From the NCBI GenBank assembly GCA_022496185.1, contig WTXG01000027.1, forward strand, positions 124,001 to 188,000: a stretch of 64,000 nucleotides of DNA, written 5' to 3'. The notes beneath the pieces are model-generated. The model did no database searches. It saw only the letters and a list, made by a program, of their open reading frames with translations, and was not told where the DNA came from. Positions within the stretch are counted from its first letter, which is position 1. Each line of letters opens with the position of its first letter. Positions 23,714 through 35,811 of the stretch are shown in pieces. The position numbers were made by a program, and so were the translations under genes. The stretch is from Multifurca ochricompacta (lineage: Eukaryota; Basidiomycota; Agaricomycetes; Russulales; Russulaceae).

Positions 23714-26647
23714 ATGTCGTCTTATGCATCAATTTCCCCTCCTCTCCCTCCTCCAATACAGTACACGGCTCATCATGGCACTCGCTGGCAAAAGGAAAAA
23801 GCCGCCGCTGGTCACGGCGCTTTCGACTACCCAGAAGATGCAAAGTATGTCGGTCCATGGATAATAGGTGAATGCGTCGGTAAAGGTGCCAGCGGCCACG
23901 TAAAAATCGCTCGCCATCGTCGTACGGGTCAGCTCGCAGCTATAAAGATCCTCCCACTCGATTTCGTCTTTGGTTCTCGTACCTCTCTCAATACCAGGCA
24001 AGCAAAAGTAGACAAGCAACGCCTTGGAATCGACCGCGAAATCATCATGATGAAGCTCATGAGTCATCCAAATATCATGCGTATTTACGATGTTTACGAA
24101 GGCGACAAGGAACTTTACCTCATACTTGAATATGTTGAGGGCGGCGAACTATTTGATTTTCTTGTAAACCGCGGCAAACTGCCTCCTCTCGATGCCCTCG
24201 CCTATTTCAAACAAATCATCTATGGCCTCAATTATGCCCACGCTTTTTCTATCATTCATCGCGATCTCAAACCAGAGAACATTCTAATTCACTCACTCAA
24301 CCCACCCTTAATAAAGATCGCCGATTGGGGCATGGCGGCTTTTGCGCCTCCCTCCCTCGAGCTTGAGACTAGCTGTGGCAGCCCTCACTATGCTAGCCCT
24401 GAGATCGTCCATGGTCATAAATACAGCGGGACTGCCACTGATATATGGTCCTGTGGCGTTATTCTCTTTGCTCTCCTAACTGGTCGGCTCCCCTTTGACG
24501 ACAAGAACGTCCGTACCCTCCTTTCAAAAGTTAAGGCCGGAAAGTACGACATACCCGCCTGGGTCGACCCACAAGCCCAGGATCTCATCTCTCGTATGCT
24601 CACCGTGGACGCCACGCAGCGCATATCTGTTCGTAGAGAAATATTTTTCTCGCACGGTGCATGTCGACTTACGAGTCATTGCCTTCAGATTCCTGATATT
24701 CTTGTTCATCCTTGGTTCACACAGGACACTCCAGGTGTACTGTATGTTCCTGCGCCAACAGTCGCAGAACTCGCTCGTCCCATCCCATCGACGGCACACA
24801 TTGATCCAGACGTGTTCGAATATCTTTGTGTTATCTGGGGTCGCTACGCCGACCCTGAAACAATCACAGCCGAGCTACTCAGTCCTGCAGGCTCTGGCAC
24901 TCTCACTAAAGCATTTTACTTCCTTCTTCAGCAACGCCGCTCCAGGATGCTCGAAGAGCGCGGAATTTTCATGGATATCGATGAGCCTTCCCTTTTGAAT
25001 GCACGCGGCGAAAAATTTGTCACTCGTTTATACATGGCGCCTTTGTCCAAGAAACCCCGGCCACTCAGCGCCGATAGCACTCCCGCGCCAGCGTCCACTT
25101 TTGCGTGCCTGCCATCGCCCACGTCTGATGAACGCTTTCCTGCCGCGCCACCAGCGTACCAGTCATCATGGATCCAGGCACAGGCACAGGCGCGCCGAAC
25201 ACGCCCTAGCTCCCCTGCTGGGCCGCGGGGACATCGCCCGCGCCCTATCTCATCACCCCCGCCCGCTCATACGCATTCTCACGCAAGCTTTGCGGCCCCG
25301 AACATGACACCTTTGAGCAACCCATCCTCACCAACCCATGCACGCGCTTTCTATGGAGGGTCCCGAGCAACACCTGCTGCGGCCTATGTTGAACAGCTAA
25401 ATCCATTCATTGCGCCTGGTCAAGCTCGCTCTCACGAACATTCTGCTGGTTTTATGGTTCCCTTAGGCCCAATCACCACCTCACCACTCTCTGGAACTCT
25501 CCAGCCAGTCAGCGCGCCGCGGATTTCTAATGCTACCTTCCAGCGCACAATCGACGATATCGCTGGCCGTATGAATGTGCTCAACGCAGCCTTTGCGCGT
25601 GCCCAGATCCAAGCCCGCGCAGATGCCGCGCAGGCGCAGGCACATGCGCGATACCGCGCTCTGCCGATGCTGGGCAATACCCAGAAACCGCCGAAGCAGA
25701 ACCAGAGAAGGAGCCAGGACATACACACGAGGTGTTTGGGGGAGACAAGGAGAACGCGAATATTGAACAAGGATCGAGCGGGCGTAGACGACCAAGCACT
25801 GGCTATTATACAGACGATAGTCAAGTGCTGAGCGGCCTCGGCTTTGGAAAGGCGAACGGAAGTGGTGCGCTGCGCAAGGAGATCGGGAACATTGCTGTAC
25901 CACCAGAGGCGGTGACCCGCACGAAGAAGGACCGCAAAAGCAAGCGTAAGTGATCCGCACCTCCCAATTCACACCCCCCACTTTTTTTTTGCCATCTCTA
26001 AAAATTAACTTACACCTGCAGCGCCGTCTGCATTAGACCTGCGCGACTCGCCACGTAACGCCTCTCCAGTTCTCGGATCGCCCAAGTCGCTCCTGGCCTC
26101 TCCCGCCGTCGGTGAGGTCAAGGGCTGGTTCTCGAGTCTCTTCCACTGGCGCTCGCACGCGGTTGCACTCCGTTCGCGCGACGGGGTAGCGTCGACGCGC
26201 GCTGAGGCCCGACGTCTACTCGCGCCAATCCTCCTTGCCGAACCGCAAGCAGACGGCGCGCTTCGCGTGCGCCTTGAAGACGCGTACGACCCCGTCACGG
26301 GCCACGTCGTTCAGAAAGCCGTACGCTTCCGTATCGAGTTTACTGTCGGTATTGGTCGCGGGAGTAGTGGAGGAAGCAGCAATGGCAGCAGTGGCAGTAG
26401 TGGAAGAGGAGGCACGGGTGGAGAAGGAGGGATTGGTGGATATAGCGGCGGTGGAATTGGCCCGGGTAACGTGAGCGGGTGTACGATGACGCTTGTACAG
26501 GAGAAGGGATCTGTGAACGCGTTCCGCGCCCTGTGTGCGCGGTTGCGCGCCGAGTGGACGCTTGACGCGCTCGAACCCCAGACGCCGGGTATGCCATCTG
26601 CTGGTTTTGGAGGTGAAGACACGGACGCACGTCTGATGAGCGTCTAG
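23714..26647 (+). CDS. Gin4/Hsl1/Kcc4-type Nim1-related protein kinase with C-terminal KA1-like domain
   Basis: Kinase domain about residues 45-330: GKGASGHVKIA loop, AAIKIL lysine, HRDLKPENIL catalytic loop, ADWGMAAF in place of DFG, SPEIV, and DIWSCGVILFALLTGRLPFD. An intron 24629-24688 (60 nt, stop-free) splices RIS to IPDILVHPWF. A disordered Pro/Ser/Ala middle follows, then KENANIEQGSS, and after an intron 25946-26021 the C-terminus EVKGWFSSLFHW ... VRFRIEFTVGIG ... VNAFRALCARLRAEW, resembling the KA1-type lipid-binding domain of Gin4-family kinases. These act at the septin cortex and cell-cycle (Swe1/Wee1) checkpoint. Near 25675 one base must be added to switch from ALPMLG to YPETAEAEPEKEPG; otherwise the frame ends at 25831. 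A Gly/Ser run (26350-26460) interrupts the KA1-like domain. Confidence 0.85.
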
Positions 26648-27184
26648 GCGATTCCTTGTGCCCCCTCATATTATCACTTGTATTCCACACACTACTATAT
26701 TGTACGATTTGGATATGATACCTACCTCGCGCCGAATGTATTTCGATATCTGTCAATCATACCGCGTATCAATAAGTAACATTGCACTTGTTCTTCCGAC
26801 AGTATCGACTATAGTAAAAACATCAAGTCGCGGTAGTCGTGTATATAGAGTCTATCCGCATCAACTGCCAATGTAAAAGCCACTGCAAAGGAGGAAAGGA
26901 ACATAATCATAAGCAAGGGAAAAAAAGAAACACGCTCGCAGAAGAATGAGACACCATAAGCACAGGATAGGTGGGGGAAAGGTAAATGAGCGGCTACTAG
27001 TAGGACCACCAACACCACTGCGTCCGTTGTATCATAATCTTACAACCCTACAACAGAATAGATGCAATGGAATTCGTATGCTAGACACCCACGTTCAATT
27101 GTTGGCGGCGGGAAAATAGAAGACGATGAGTAAGTAATACCAAAGCGAATTTCATGAGAAGAAAAGATGGGGAGGAGGAGGGTG
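26648..27184. other. Convergent intergenic region, nothing recognised
   Basis: 3' flanks of the kinase and RING-ligase genes; AT-rich, no supportable gene or RNA. Confidence 0.45.
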
Positions 27185-29434
27185 TCAGACGGGCGACACA
27201 GGATCGGCGGCGCGACGCGACAGCCTGCGGAGGAAATTCGGCCGCAGCGAGCGCGGGGGTGTAGTAGGCAGTGTCGGTTCCTCTGGCGTAGGTTCAAGCA
27301 CGGGGGTAGGTACTGCAAGCCCGGCAACAGGAGTAGGGTTTGTGTTGGTGACCGCCCCCATCACCAGCGGATAGTCGATGGTGGACGTCGAGACGCGCTT
27401 GACTTCCTTGCCGCCTTCCATTGTGGGCGGGATTGTCGTAATTCGCAACAAGGACGTGTAAGCTGAAGAAGAAAGCAAAACAAGTGAGCTCATGACTGTG
27501 AGTGGCGGGGGGAGGGGGGGGGAATGAGAAGAAAGGAAAGACAGCTTGCTTACGTTGACGGCAAACGGGGCAGAACCAACCTTTCCCACGTCGCTTCCGC
27601 CGGGGGTTTTGTGGAGTTGGCGTAGGCGTAGTGAGGGGAGCATTTGGGGTAGGCGTGGCCGGTGTGGAGACTACAGTTGCTGCGGGTGCAGACGCTGGTA
27701 GGGACGATGTTGCTGGAGCGCCATCTCCAGCTCCGGCAGGTTCCGGGGGAATCTGGGATGCGTTGAGGGTGGGTGAGCCAGCGTCGCCTGTTTCACCTTC
27801 TGATGCAACCGCTGGAGGAGAGGCATCTTCCTCGACAAGGCTGGTAGCCACAACTACAGGCGTGGGTTCATCTACAGCGGGTGTCTCGGTGGTCTCTGCC
27901 GGTTGTGGTTCAGTCGCTGCCACAGGCTCATCCGTATGCATGATTGCACCACCAGCGCCGAATTCGATCATGTTGATGGCGCACTCTTTACATGCGACGA
28001 GATGGCGACAAGGGAGAAGCACAACCTCGCGTGGTGAGCTGAGACATACAAGGCACTCAGACGATGGCTCATCCTCGACGGGAGTTGCGGCACCTGGTGG
28101 GTAGGTGTGTGTGTCCGGAGTAGTGGGTACAGTGGGCTGAGCAGTGGCGGACGAGAGGCCATAGATTTCATGTAGATGAAATGTATACGGGCCAATCTAA
28201 ACACCAACCGTGTAAACACTGAATGTGGCGTCAGAGAAGGACATGTACTTACCGTAGCCTCGCGTTTCACAACCTTGACCACCCAGGGCTTGTTGTCTTC
28301 TCCGTCGGTAACAGGTGAACCAAGGCGGACCACATGCAAGTAGGTCGATTGCCGGTTAACGGACGGTAGCTCTTTCCCAAGGTCATCAAGAGCAACAAGC
28401 TTTATGACAACGCGAACACCGTCGTCACTTTGCGCGTCCTTCTCTTTCTCTCCATCCTCAGTGGTAGCTTGAGTGTCATTATCCACCACAGCGAGCGCGG
28501 GACCTGAAAGAGAGCGGTTTTGAGAGCGCCGGCGGAAGTGAAGGGCCGTGAAGCGGCGTTTGCGTGCATTCTCTTGGCTGTCGAGCGTTGGGGCAAGTAG
28601 AGCGTTGGGTTGGGAGGAAAGCTCTGGGAGTTCGATTATTTCAGTCGTGATTAATTCTTTGTCAATCTTGGGTGACGACTGCCCCACATTAACTACTGGG
28701 GTACCATGTGCCATCTGGTCGAACCGGCCAAGTTCAATCGTCGCGCCATCCTCCAGTTTGAGCGAACGACCAAAGCCTCCGTCAAAAACGGAGTAATAGA
28801 CAGTGATACGCTGAGTAGAGGGGCTAGAATGACTTGGCTCGCCGGAGGAAACAATAACTTGTACTGTGATGCTGCATTTAGGAGCATCACAGTCGTACTC
28901 GAATTCAAGAGCATGATTGTTATGTGATTCGAGGGGAACTGGATCGTCGGATGGGTTAACTGCAAGTGGAGAGAGTCTGAGGGTTGGGCGTTTCAAATTG
29001 ACCAGGGCTTGCAACGTGGTTGTGGGCTGAATTGACTGAGGAAAAGTTAATGAATGAGATTGGGGAGGAAGGTATGGTGAGATGGGCACCTCTTTGCTCG
29101 TTTCTATCCAACGCTTGACGATCTCCGGCGTAAGATAATCTGAGGTAGTCTTCTTTTCATCATCTGACTGAGCCCAAGCTGGTCCGTCGCCAACGATACC
29201 GATACTTGGTCCAAAGAGTGTTTCCTGTCTCTTGTCGTTCGGAGGTTCCGTCAAGTTCATATCAGGATTGTTGGTGGCCGGTGGCGGACTTGCCAGACCA
29301 GTAGCGAGGGCTGTGGCCGTCCGAGAAGTATTGGTTTCAGTCCTAGCGAGGTAAGGAGTCGCACGAATCCTCCTGGTACGATTCCATGCCGCGTACTGAT
29401 GAGAGTCTGCAGCAAAATAGTAGTTCCTTATCAT
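27185..29434 (-). CDS. MGRN1/LUL-like E3 ubiquitin ligase with a split RING finger
   Basis: Three exons, 29434-28253, 28196-27554 and 27462-27185, all in phase, give 700 residues. The N-terminal half resembles the substrate-side region of MGRN1/RNF157 ligases: FEYDCDAPKCSITVQVIV, ITVYYSVFDGGFGRSLKLED. Then FHLHEIYGL and the RING: ECLVCLSSPREVVLLPCRHL, VACKEC, and finally WFCPVCRQPYTSLLRI. Between the sixth RING cysteine-side residues (KEC) and CPVC lies an insertion of roughly 120 residues rich in Pro/Ala/Thr/Glu and ending RRKRRGKG. In animal MGRN1 this gap is about 10 residues. The last intron falls inside the RING (after CRQ). Likely a cytosolic or endosome-associated ubiquitin ligase; substrates unknown. 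The exact start is uncertain because the first 40 residues lack the N-myristoyl-type MGxxxS found in many homologs. Confidence 0.88.
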
Positions 29435-30092
29435 TATGATGGCTCTAGAAAAGTTATTTCAGATGGAACTTACACCAAGTTGAAAAGGAGGGCATGGCGG
29501 AAGGGAGAAGGAAAGGAGAGAGGGAGGGGGAGAAAAGAGGAGAGAGGGAAAAGAGGGAAGAGGGAAGAAAGAGGGGGAAAGGTAAGGTAAATGCTACTAG
29601 GTTTCACTCACTCACCCGCCAGTGCCGGTCTGAGCCTTCAGTTATGGTGTGATGTCGCTGATGTTGCTGACTGATCTGATGACCCGCGGAACTTCGGATA
29701 CAGTCTCCGGTGTTCAGCAGAGATGAGATGGGGATGGAGACGGAGATGGAGATGGGGACGGGGATGGGGATGATTCACCTTCACTTCACCTTCACTTCAC
29801 CGTTCACCGTACGTACACAATAAATGACTAGTAGAGAGTAGAGAGTAGAGAGAAGAGAGAAGAGAGAAGAGAAAAGAGAGGTTATTGCAACCGATCCTTG
29901 AGATTATTTAGCCGACAGCACAATCACATTCTCATGGACATGGATATGGACATGAACGTGACAAATTCCCCAAGGCTCTCACTCAAAAATAGCTTGATCA
30001 CACCATGGGATAGGGCATTGCATGGAGCATTGCGAATTCATATCATGATGAATGAGGAAAAAAAATAGTAAAATAGAACACAGCTGATAACC
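29435..30092. repeat. Intergenic region with purine-rich and GGGATGGAGA-type repeats
   Basis: Contains an AG-rich block (29499-29585), an imperfect GATGGAGACG/GATGGGGACG repeat (29722-29772), short CACTTCACCTT duplications (29774-29806), and (TAGAGAG/AGAGAGA)n at 29829-29880. No gene supported. Confidence 0.7.
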
Positions 30093-30716
30093 TCAGGCCA
30101 CCAACTTCACAACACCACCTGCAGCCTTGATTTTGGCCCTGCGAGGAGTCCATCAATACAGTACATATCAACCAGGCAACAACAAAGATCACGCACTCCG
30201 CTTTCTCAGAGACATATCGTGCTTTTACAATTATTGGCAAATTGGGAAGCCTGACAAACCTCAATCTCAAACATAACCGCAGCAAAATCAATTGCAAGCA
30301 CTCACCGGCCGTTGCCCAGAACCTTGCTATAACCGTAATCCAACACATTTACCACGGGTGCAACAGACGAATCCGCCGTAAGGCCCTTCTTGTGTTCCTC
30401 TGGTACAAGTGTCCACAACTTGTCCACATTGACAGTCGGGTTCCATTGCGCGTTCCGCGTCAAATGGAAACGGCGCATACCGACCTTACCAAAGTAACCC
30501 GGATGGTATTTATCAAAGTTTATTCTGGGTACGCGCAGAACATAATTAGCTTCGCGCTCAAAGTAGAGTAGAAATGTGATATGAAACGCACCGGTGATGG
30601 TGCTGACCACCAGCAAGACCACGACCTCCGGGATGTTTCCGGTGCTTTCCTACACGCCCATGGCCCGCTGAGACATGACCGCGATGCTTGCGAGTCTTCG
30701 AGTAACGGGTGGGCAT
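30093..30716 (-). CDS. RPL28: 60S ribosomal protein uL15 (yeast L28, mammalian L27a)
   Basis: Four exons, 30716-30592, 30524-30306, 30250-30197 and 30138-30093, give 147 residues in phase. The N-terminus [20 protein letters not shown] and [20 protein letters not shown] are the diagnostic eukaryotic uL15 sequence; [27 protein letters not shown] and the C-terminal [12 protein letters not shown] complete it. Length equals the usual 147-149 residues. It is a component of the large cytosolic ribosomal subunit near the tRNA exit region. Introns are 55-67 nt. Multiple introns are common in basidiomycete ribosomal-protein genes. Initiator methionine assigned at 30716 by match to the family N-terminus. 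Confidence 0.97.
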
Positions 30717-31478
30717 TTTTCTACCGATCTTCGAGTTAGCACATCCGTATGTCAGAGCACCCATCCACCACGCGAATCGCTTCACACCAAAACCGGACCG
30801 GAAAGATCACGAATTGTAGGACACACAGAGAAGTAGGGAACGCATTCGAGCTAGACGAGGGACCAACAAACGACGTGCGACTGACCTTTGAGGAGGCTTT
30901 GACGTTGTCAGATGCGTTGACCAAATGATATGATTTACTTTCTTTCGAAATGAGATGAGTTAAAGCGGAGCTGGAAATGATATGTCTGGCTCTGCTGGCT
31001 CTGGCCTAGGCACTTCATCACAACTTGCCTTGACACACTGATTTCTTCTGTTCTGTGAGCTGTGCTGTGAGTACTTGTCCTCTCCCTTTCTTCTCTTGCT
31101 ATGATGTACCCTCAGGGTTCAAATTTATTGTCGATGATATCGCATGATTGGAATTGTGTCCTGAACTTCTAATCTAACTGGACTTCACCTGTCATAGTCA
31201 TCCAACTGACATATGCTATTAAGCGTTCGCAAAACCGTTCATTCTCTACTCTAAACTCTGAACGACCGCATCTGTTTTTACCGAAGACAAGTGAGCTCTT
31301 TGTTTCCCCCTTTGATTGCCAAGATGATTAGACTACATACCAAATCTGTCAATCCGCTGAGTGCACATTTGCTCATTGGTGACAACGTATAAATTTCAGT
31401 TCTGCTTATGATTCGCCATCTCGTGCTGCCCTCCGATGACGTAATTGCTCATTTTATGTATATTTTAGCAATCCCTCC
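30717..31478. promoter_or_regulatory. Divergent region between uL15 and Rpb11 genes
   Basis: 762 bp separate the two start codons. No ORF is supported. It likely holds both promoters; T/C-rich initiator-like tracts lie at 31080-31100 and 31300-31315. No known ribosomal-protein box was recognised with confidence. Confidence 0.4.
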
Positions 31479-32016
31479 ATGAACGCACCAAACAGATACG
31501 AGTTATATGTCCTTGATGAAGGAGAGAAGCCGTGCGTGGCCCTGGTCACCCAGCTTTCAAGCCGTTAACCTGCGGGGTTCACTTGTTTAGAGTCGAGGTG
31601 ACCGAGGACACAAAAATCCCGAATGCCGCGACCATTAAAATTGTCAAACAGGACCACACGCTCGCTAACATGATTCGCGAGTGCGTCCCTCTGCCTTTAT
31701 TGTTCTTGCTCACATAGACGTAACATTTTGCAGTCAGCTTCATTCCATGCCACAAGTTCTCTTCGCCGGATACAAGGTCCCTCACCCGTTGCATCCATAT
31801 TTCTTGGTGAAGATTCAAACGGACGGCACAATCACCCCTACCGCTGCTCTTGAGCAGGCGTGTACAAAGCTGATTGGTACTCTGTCTTCACTTGAGGCCA
31901 AGTTCAAGCGCGAGTTCTCTTTCAAGGATGTCGAAGGTGTAGCGACAGAAGACCCATACGGTACCTCCAATACTGGGCCAACATGGGTGACTGGGCGTGA
32001 CTATATGGACTTTTAA
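31479..32016 (+). CDS. RPB11: RNA polymerase II subunit Rpb11
   Basis: Three exons, 31479-31531, 31591-31680 and 31734-32016, join in phase for 141 residues. MNAPNRYELYVLDEGEKP, VTEDTKIPNAATIKIVKQDH, TLANMIRDQLH and VLFAGYKVPHPLHPYFLVKI are hallmark Rpb11/RpoA-N-like dimerisation sequence; Rpb11 pairs with Rpb3 to nucleate Pol II assembly in the nucleus. The dispensable C-terminus is slightly longer than in yeast (120 residues). Introns are 59 and 53 nt. The start has the expected family N-terminus. Confidence 0.97.
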
Positions 32017-33034
32017 GAGCGGTGGTTACCCCATGCTATGGGATTTTCCGTTTTAATCAACTGTATCTTACTTACCCCGCGAGATTAGGTCATTTGTATT
32101 TTAACCGATTATTGTTTCATTTCGTTCATAATGTGAGTTTACGGAATGAGACTTTGGCACGGGCCAAAAGGCTAAGCGAACCCACTCTTCGGTGTTGATG
32201 GGGAATTTGTGTGAAGTTCTTTTGTCGTCTCACAATTGAAGTTCCAGTCCCTACAAGAGTGGCTGATGACCTGACTATGCAAAGTCGGGCTAGTACTGAG
32301 ACACTCAATTACCGGAACCAACAATAAATGTCAACCCGACCCGTCATTACCCCTGTCACCCGTGGAGGATGGTTTATCACAGCGCAGTGCAGTGTGAATT
32401 GTGACTCCAGAGGACAGACACTGCACTGCGATCGGCGTCTCCTGTTCCCCCCCCGGGAGGGGGGAGGTGAACGCTGAATGAAACCGCCCGTCCGTTAAAA
32501 TCAGATGCGGCGTTCTCCCTGATAGGTGGGTTCTATATATCACTGTCCTTTCCTATTCCGGATATTTCGTGGGGGGGGGAGCGTATAATGTCAGCGAAGA
32601 GATGAGGAGACCTCTGTTCGCTCATTCAACACCATCTCAAAACTTACCTTCTTTTTGAATGGGTAGATCCCATGGTACCGATATATATCACACACCCACA
32701 CACCCACACCCCGTTACTAATAATAATGATTATTATTATTATTTTTCCTTCCGGACACGGACACGGACAAGAAATTTCTAGTTTGCGTCGGTGCTGAATA
32801 GTGTCATTTCATCTCACATGGCACGCCCCCCCCAGATTGACGAAATCAATTGTTTTATTTTTATTTTTATTTTTATTTTAAAAAAAAGCGAGATCGGTTC
32901 ACTTTATAACAAGTTCCGTTCCGTTAGTGTTCGAGGAGAAACGAACCATCTGGTCGCAATGCCGCACTAACAAGTTCTATTCTCCCGTTCATCCCCTTTC
33001 TCTGCAACAGCAACATTGGGACGCGGTGTGGTTG

Positions 33035-33103
<69 letters not shown>

Positions 33104-33811
33104 ATGGAAATAGCCGCTTTCACCGCCACCGTACCCCTCTTGATGGAATGGAATAATTTACTCAGACAGATCATAACACCGGGTAGCTCGGCTCCAAACG
33201 TTCAATGTCACCAAGCGCTTTTATATCTCTCGCGCTGCGCCCGAACGAATCAGCAAGCAGCTTTGCGGATTGACCTGGCTTGCCTATCCGTTCAATGCAA
33301 TTAATATGATGAATGGTAAGGGTAATGAATGGTACCTTAACGAAAACGTGGATTTAATCAGTTCGCCAAATTGTGAATGTGAATTACGTTTATTTTATTC
33401 TTATTTTTTTGGGCACTTGGCACAAGTGAGGAATCTGACTCAACGAATCAAGGGTTGCCTCTCTCCCACCGAGTCCCTTTCGTGAGAAAAGCGTGTCTTT
33501 TATATAGAGAACGAGAAACCCGTATCGCTCGACCTTGGCGATTACGATGTCGCTTAGTATAGCAGTGCAGATTGAAAAGCTTGCGGGAATAGCGCGCATG
33601 TGTAAGCCAAAAACAACAACAACAAAAAAAAAAAAAGTGAGGAGAGGGCCACCCATGTGGCCATCTGATTTTAGCACTGCCAGGAGGGGAAAAAAAAGGA
33701 AAAGTGACTGTCCATACAGTGAAGTAATAAAGCAGTGAGCCGCATAACGACAACCAACTCTTCCATCTGATTTCCCAATGAAAGCCGTCATCCCTATCCC
33801 ATCCAATCAGC
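32017..33811. other. Gene-poor spacer rich in simple repeats
   Basis: No gene is supported over 1.8 kb. It holds CACACCC repeats (32690-32711), ATT/AAT runs (32719-32743), homopolymer G/C runs (32450-32465, 32571-32580), a TTTTA repeat (about 32855-32880) and the hexamer array listed separately. Confidence 0.6.
33036..33103 (+). repeat. (CTCACT)n hexamer microsatellite
   Basis: About eleven near-perfect copies of CTCACT with one interruption (CTTTCA) near the end. On the minus strand it reads AGTGAG; it has no apparent coding role. Confidence 0.95.
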
Positions 33812-35567
33812 TCAGCTCGCGCTCTTGTTCCTAGCCAACCTGTTCTTCGTGCGCAATGCCCACTTCGCCATTTTTTCCTCGCGGATCCGCTTGCGCTCTT
33901 GCGTTGTACTCACCCCCGCGCCTTCCTCTTCTTCCCGCGCTTCCTCCATCACAAAATGTTCAATGCATTCCTCCATCTGTCTCTGCACGGCAATGTCGCT
34001 CATGTCCTCGTCGACCTTCCACTCAAAGTCGAGACCCCATCCGGCGCGGCGGGTGCTCGCCGTTCCCCCTTCGTCTCTCCACCATCGCACGAACCAGCCA
34101 GCAGCCCTCGACAAGTTGGGTATCCCGCCACGCTGCAGCATGCCAAGTCTACGGGCGAGTATCCCCAGAAATTCATGCACGTCATCGGTCGGCGTTGTTC
34201 CCGGGGGTAGTAGCGTCAGATAAGCAGGCTCTTCAATCAGCGGTTATGGTACGTGTGCGATAACAAAAGTCAATCGCCGAGTTAAAGGATACGTTTTGGA
34301 AGCGCAAGAACGTACTGGCCCCATCAAGCGCATTGAGACGATATAACAGGTATGCAGCAAGCGCCTCGTTGTCATAAAGTCCTTCTTTAATACCGGCTAG
34401 ATCCGGCAGAGTTAGTTGATGGATGGATGATACAACACTCCAGAAGTGCCTGTTTCTGCGCAAATGCATACCAATCAGTGCCAATTTAACTCCTCGCTCG
34501 GCACCTCTGTCCCCGCGTCCGAGAAAAGGTAACATGACTCCTGGTGTGTCAAAAGAATAGACCAGTGGGTCCTCCGACAATTTGAGCCGTGTGGAGAGTG
34601 CCCTTGTGAGCCCTGGCTGGGCAGAGGTACGAAGGGCCTTGGGCGTCGCTATGCATATTACATAGCCCGTAAATGTGCGGTGAACAGGTAAATGTCAGGC
34701 GGTGAAACTCACGACCGGAAATACCGATGGCCCTCAGAGCGTTTAGAAGTGTTGACTTTCCGACATTGGGCATGCCAACGACAAGCACATTTAGCTCAGG
34801 TATATGTGGGTGTTCCCGAGCGATGTCTATTCGCGCCGGATATTTGTAAAAAAAAAAAACGGATGCCACCATGAGCCGAGGAACTGCCAGGCATACTCAC
34901 TCACAAGCAGGCTGCTCAGTGTTTTGAGATCCTTTGGCCTGTTCCATGACACAAACATTGTCCTTTGCTGGGGAAATTTAGTTTCCATGGCTTTTTGGAA
35001 GGGCTACTCTTGCAACGCTGTGATCAGCGATCTTGTTAGGTAGGGAAACGCACACGAAGTTCCATACCTCAATGCCCCACTCGGGGACTAGGTCACGCTT
35101 GCTGAACGCGACGACACGCTCACAAACGCGTGCACCAGCATGAGGAGAAGAAATAGCGGCGTGTTCGGAGAGCCCCAGGCGCTCTGATCGCCATCGATTC
35201 AACGCACCTGGAATACGCGGATCATATCAGTTATTGGATCCGTAAAAATCAAGTCTCAGACTACAAGGAGTGCGCGAGGGACAGGCGCGAAATCCATAAG
35301 CGCCTCATGCCAAGCCTGCTGGATCATCTGCAGCACGGCGACAAAGGAAAAAGGAAATGCGCTCGGGTGCTGAGGACTACAGCCAGTGTCGGGTCCCCCA
35401 AGAAATAAAGAATATTCCGGGGGAGTTCTGATTAGCCACATGTATAGCACGCATATCCTCTACATGGTCGTAAGAGGGACCCCAGACCACGAAAATAGGA
35501 TATAAGCAACACGTGGGGCTCCGCAGAGCCGCAAACACACCGTTGTCGTCGGCCTGGGTTTTGTCTA

Positions 35568-35600
<33 letters not shown>

Positions 35601-35811
35601 AGAACGCTGTCACTCACTCACCTTCGAAGTTTCTATTTACGCTGGTAAGAGGCAGTCGAGCGTCGCGCAACTCGAGAACCACATCAGTGCGCGATAGCAA
35701 GCGCGGAAGGATCCGAGAAAATTGCGTCATGTGTCCAGGGTACCATGACTGCGGCGGAGGTAGTGGTGGAGGTTGAAAACGCGACAACATCGTGGTAAGT
35801 CCGTGAATCAA
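33812..35811 (-). CDS. MTG1: Mitochondrial ribosome-assembly GTPase Mtg1 (RbgA/YlqF family)
   Basis: Seven exons: 35811 (or ATG 35790)-35622, 35207-35068, 35003-34901, 34826-34713, 34648-34472, 34396-34316 and 34230-33812; 400 residues from ATG 35790, all in phase. The circularly permuted GTPase order is visible: SWYPGHM, DVVLELRDARLP, G4-like SKRDLVPEWG (position of NKxD), then G1 VVGMPNVGKSTLLNALR, then G3 YSFDTPGVMLPF, then AGIKEGLYDNEALAAYLLYR. Mtg1 binds the inner-membrane-associated mitochondrial large ribosomal subunit late in assembly. The C-terminus ends in a basic/acidic coiled region. G4 reads SKRD, not NKRD. Intron 1 (35208-35621, 414 nt) is far longer than any other intron here and holds a CT-rich tract. 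Confidence 0.93.
35569..35600 (+). repeat. CT dinucleotide repeat inside Mtg1 intron 1
   Basis: (CT)n with one TTT interruption lies within the 414-nt first intron of the Mtg1 gene (antisense AG repeat in the transcript). Confidence 0.9.

Noticed and set aside
12483..29434. P450 plus neighbouring genes as a secondary-metabolite cluster
   Set aside because: Flanking genes are housekeeping or structural (chromatin, PPR, kinase, RING ligase); no backbone synthase or tailoring enzymes nearby.
33036..33103. CTCACT array as a CRISPR or regulatory array
   Set aside because: Pure tandem hexamers without spacers in a eukaryotic genome; an ordinary microsatellite.
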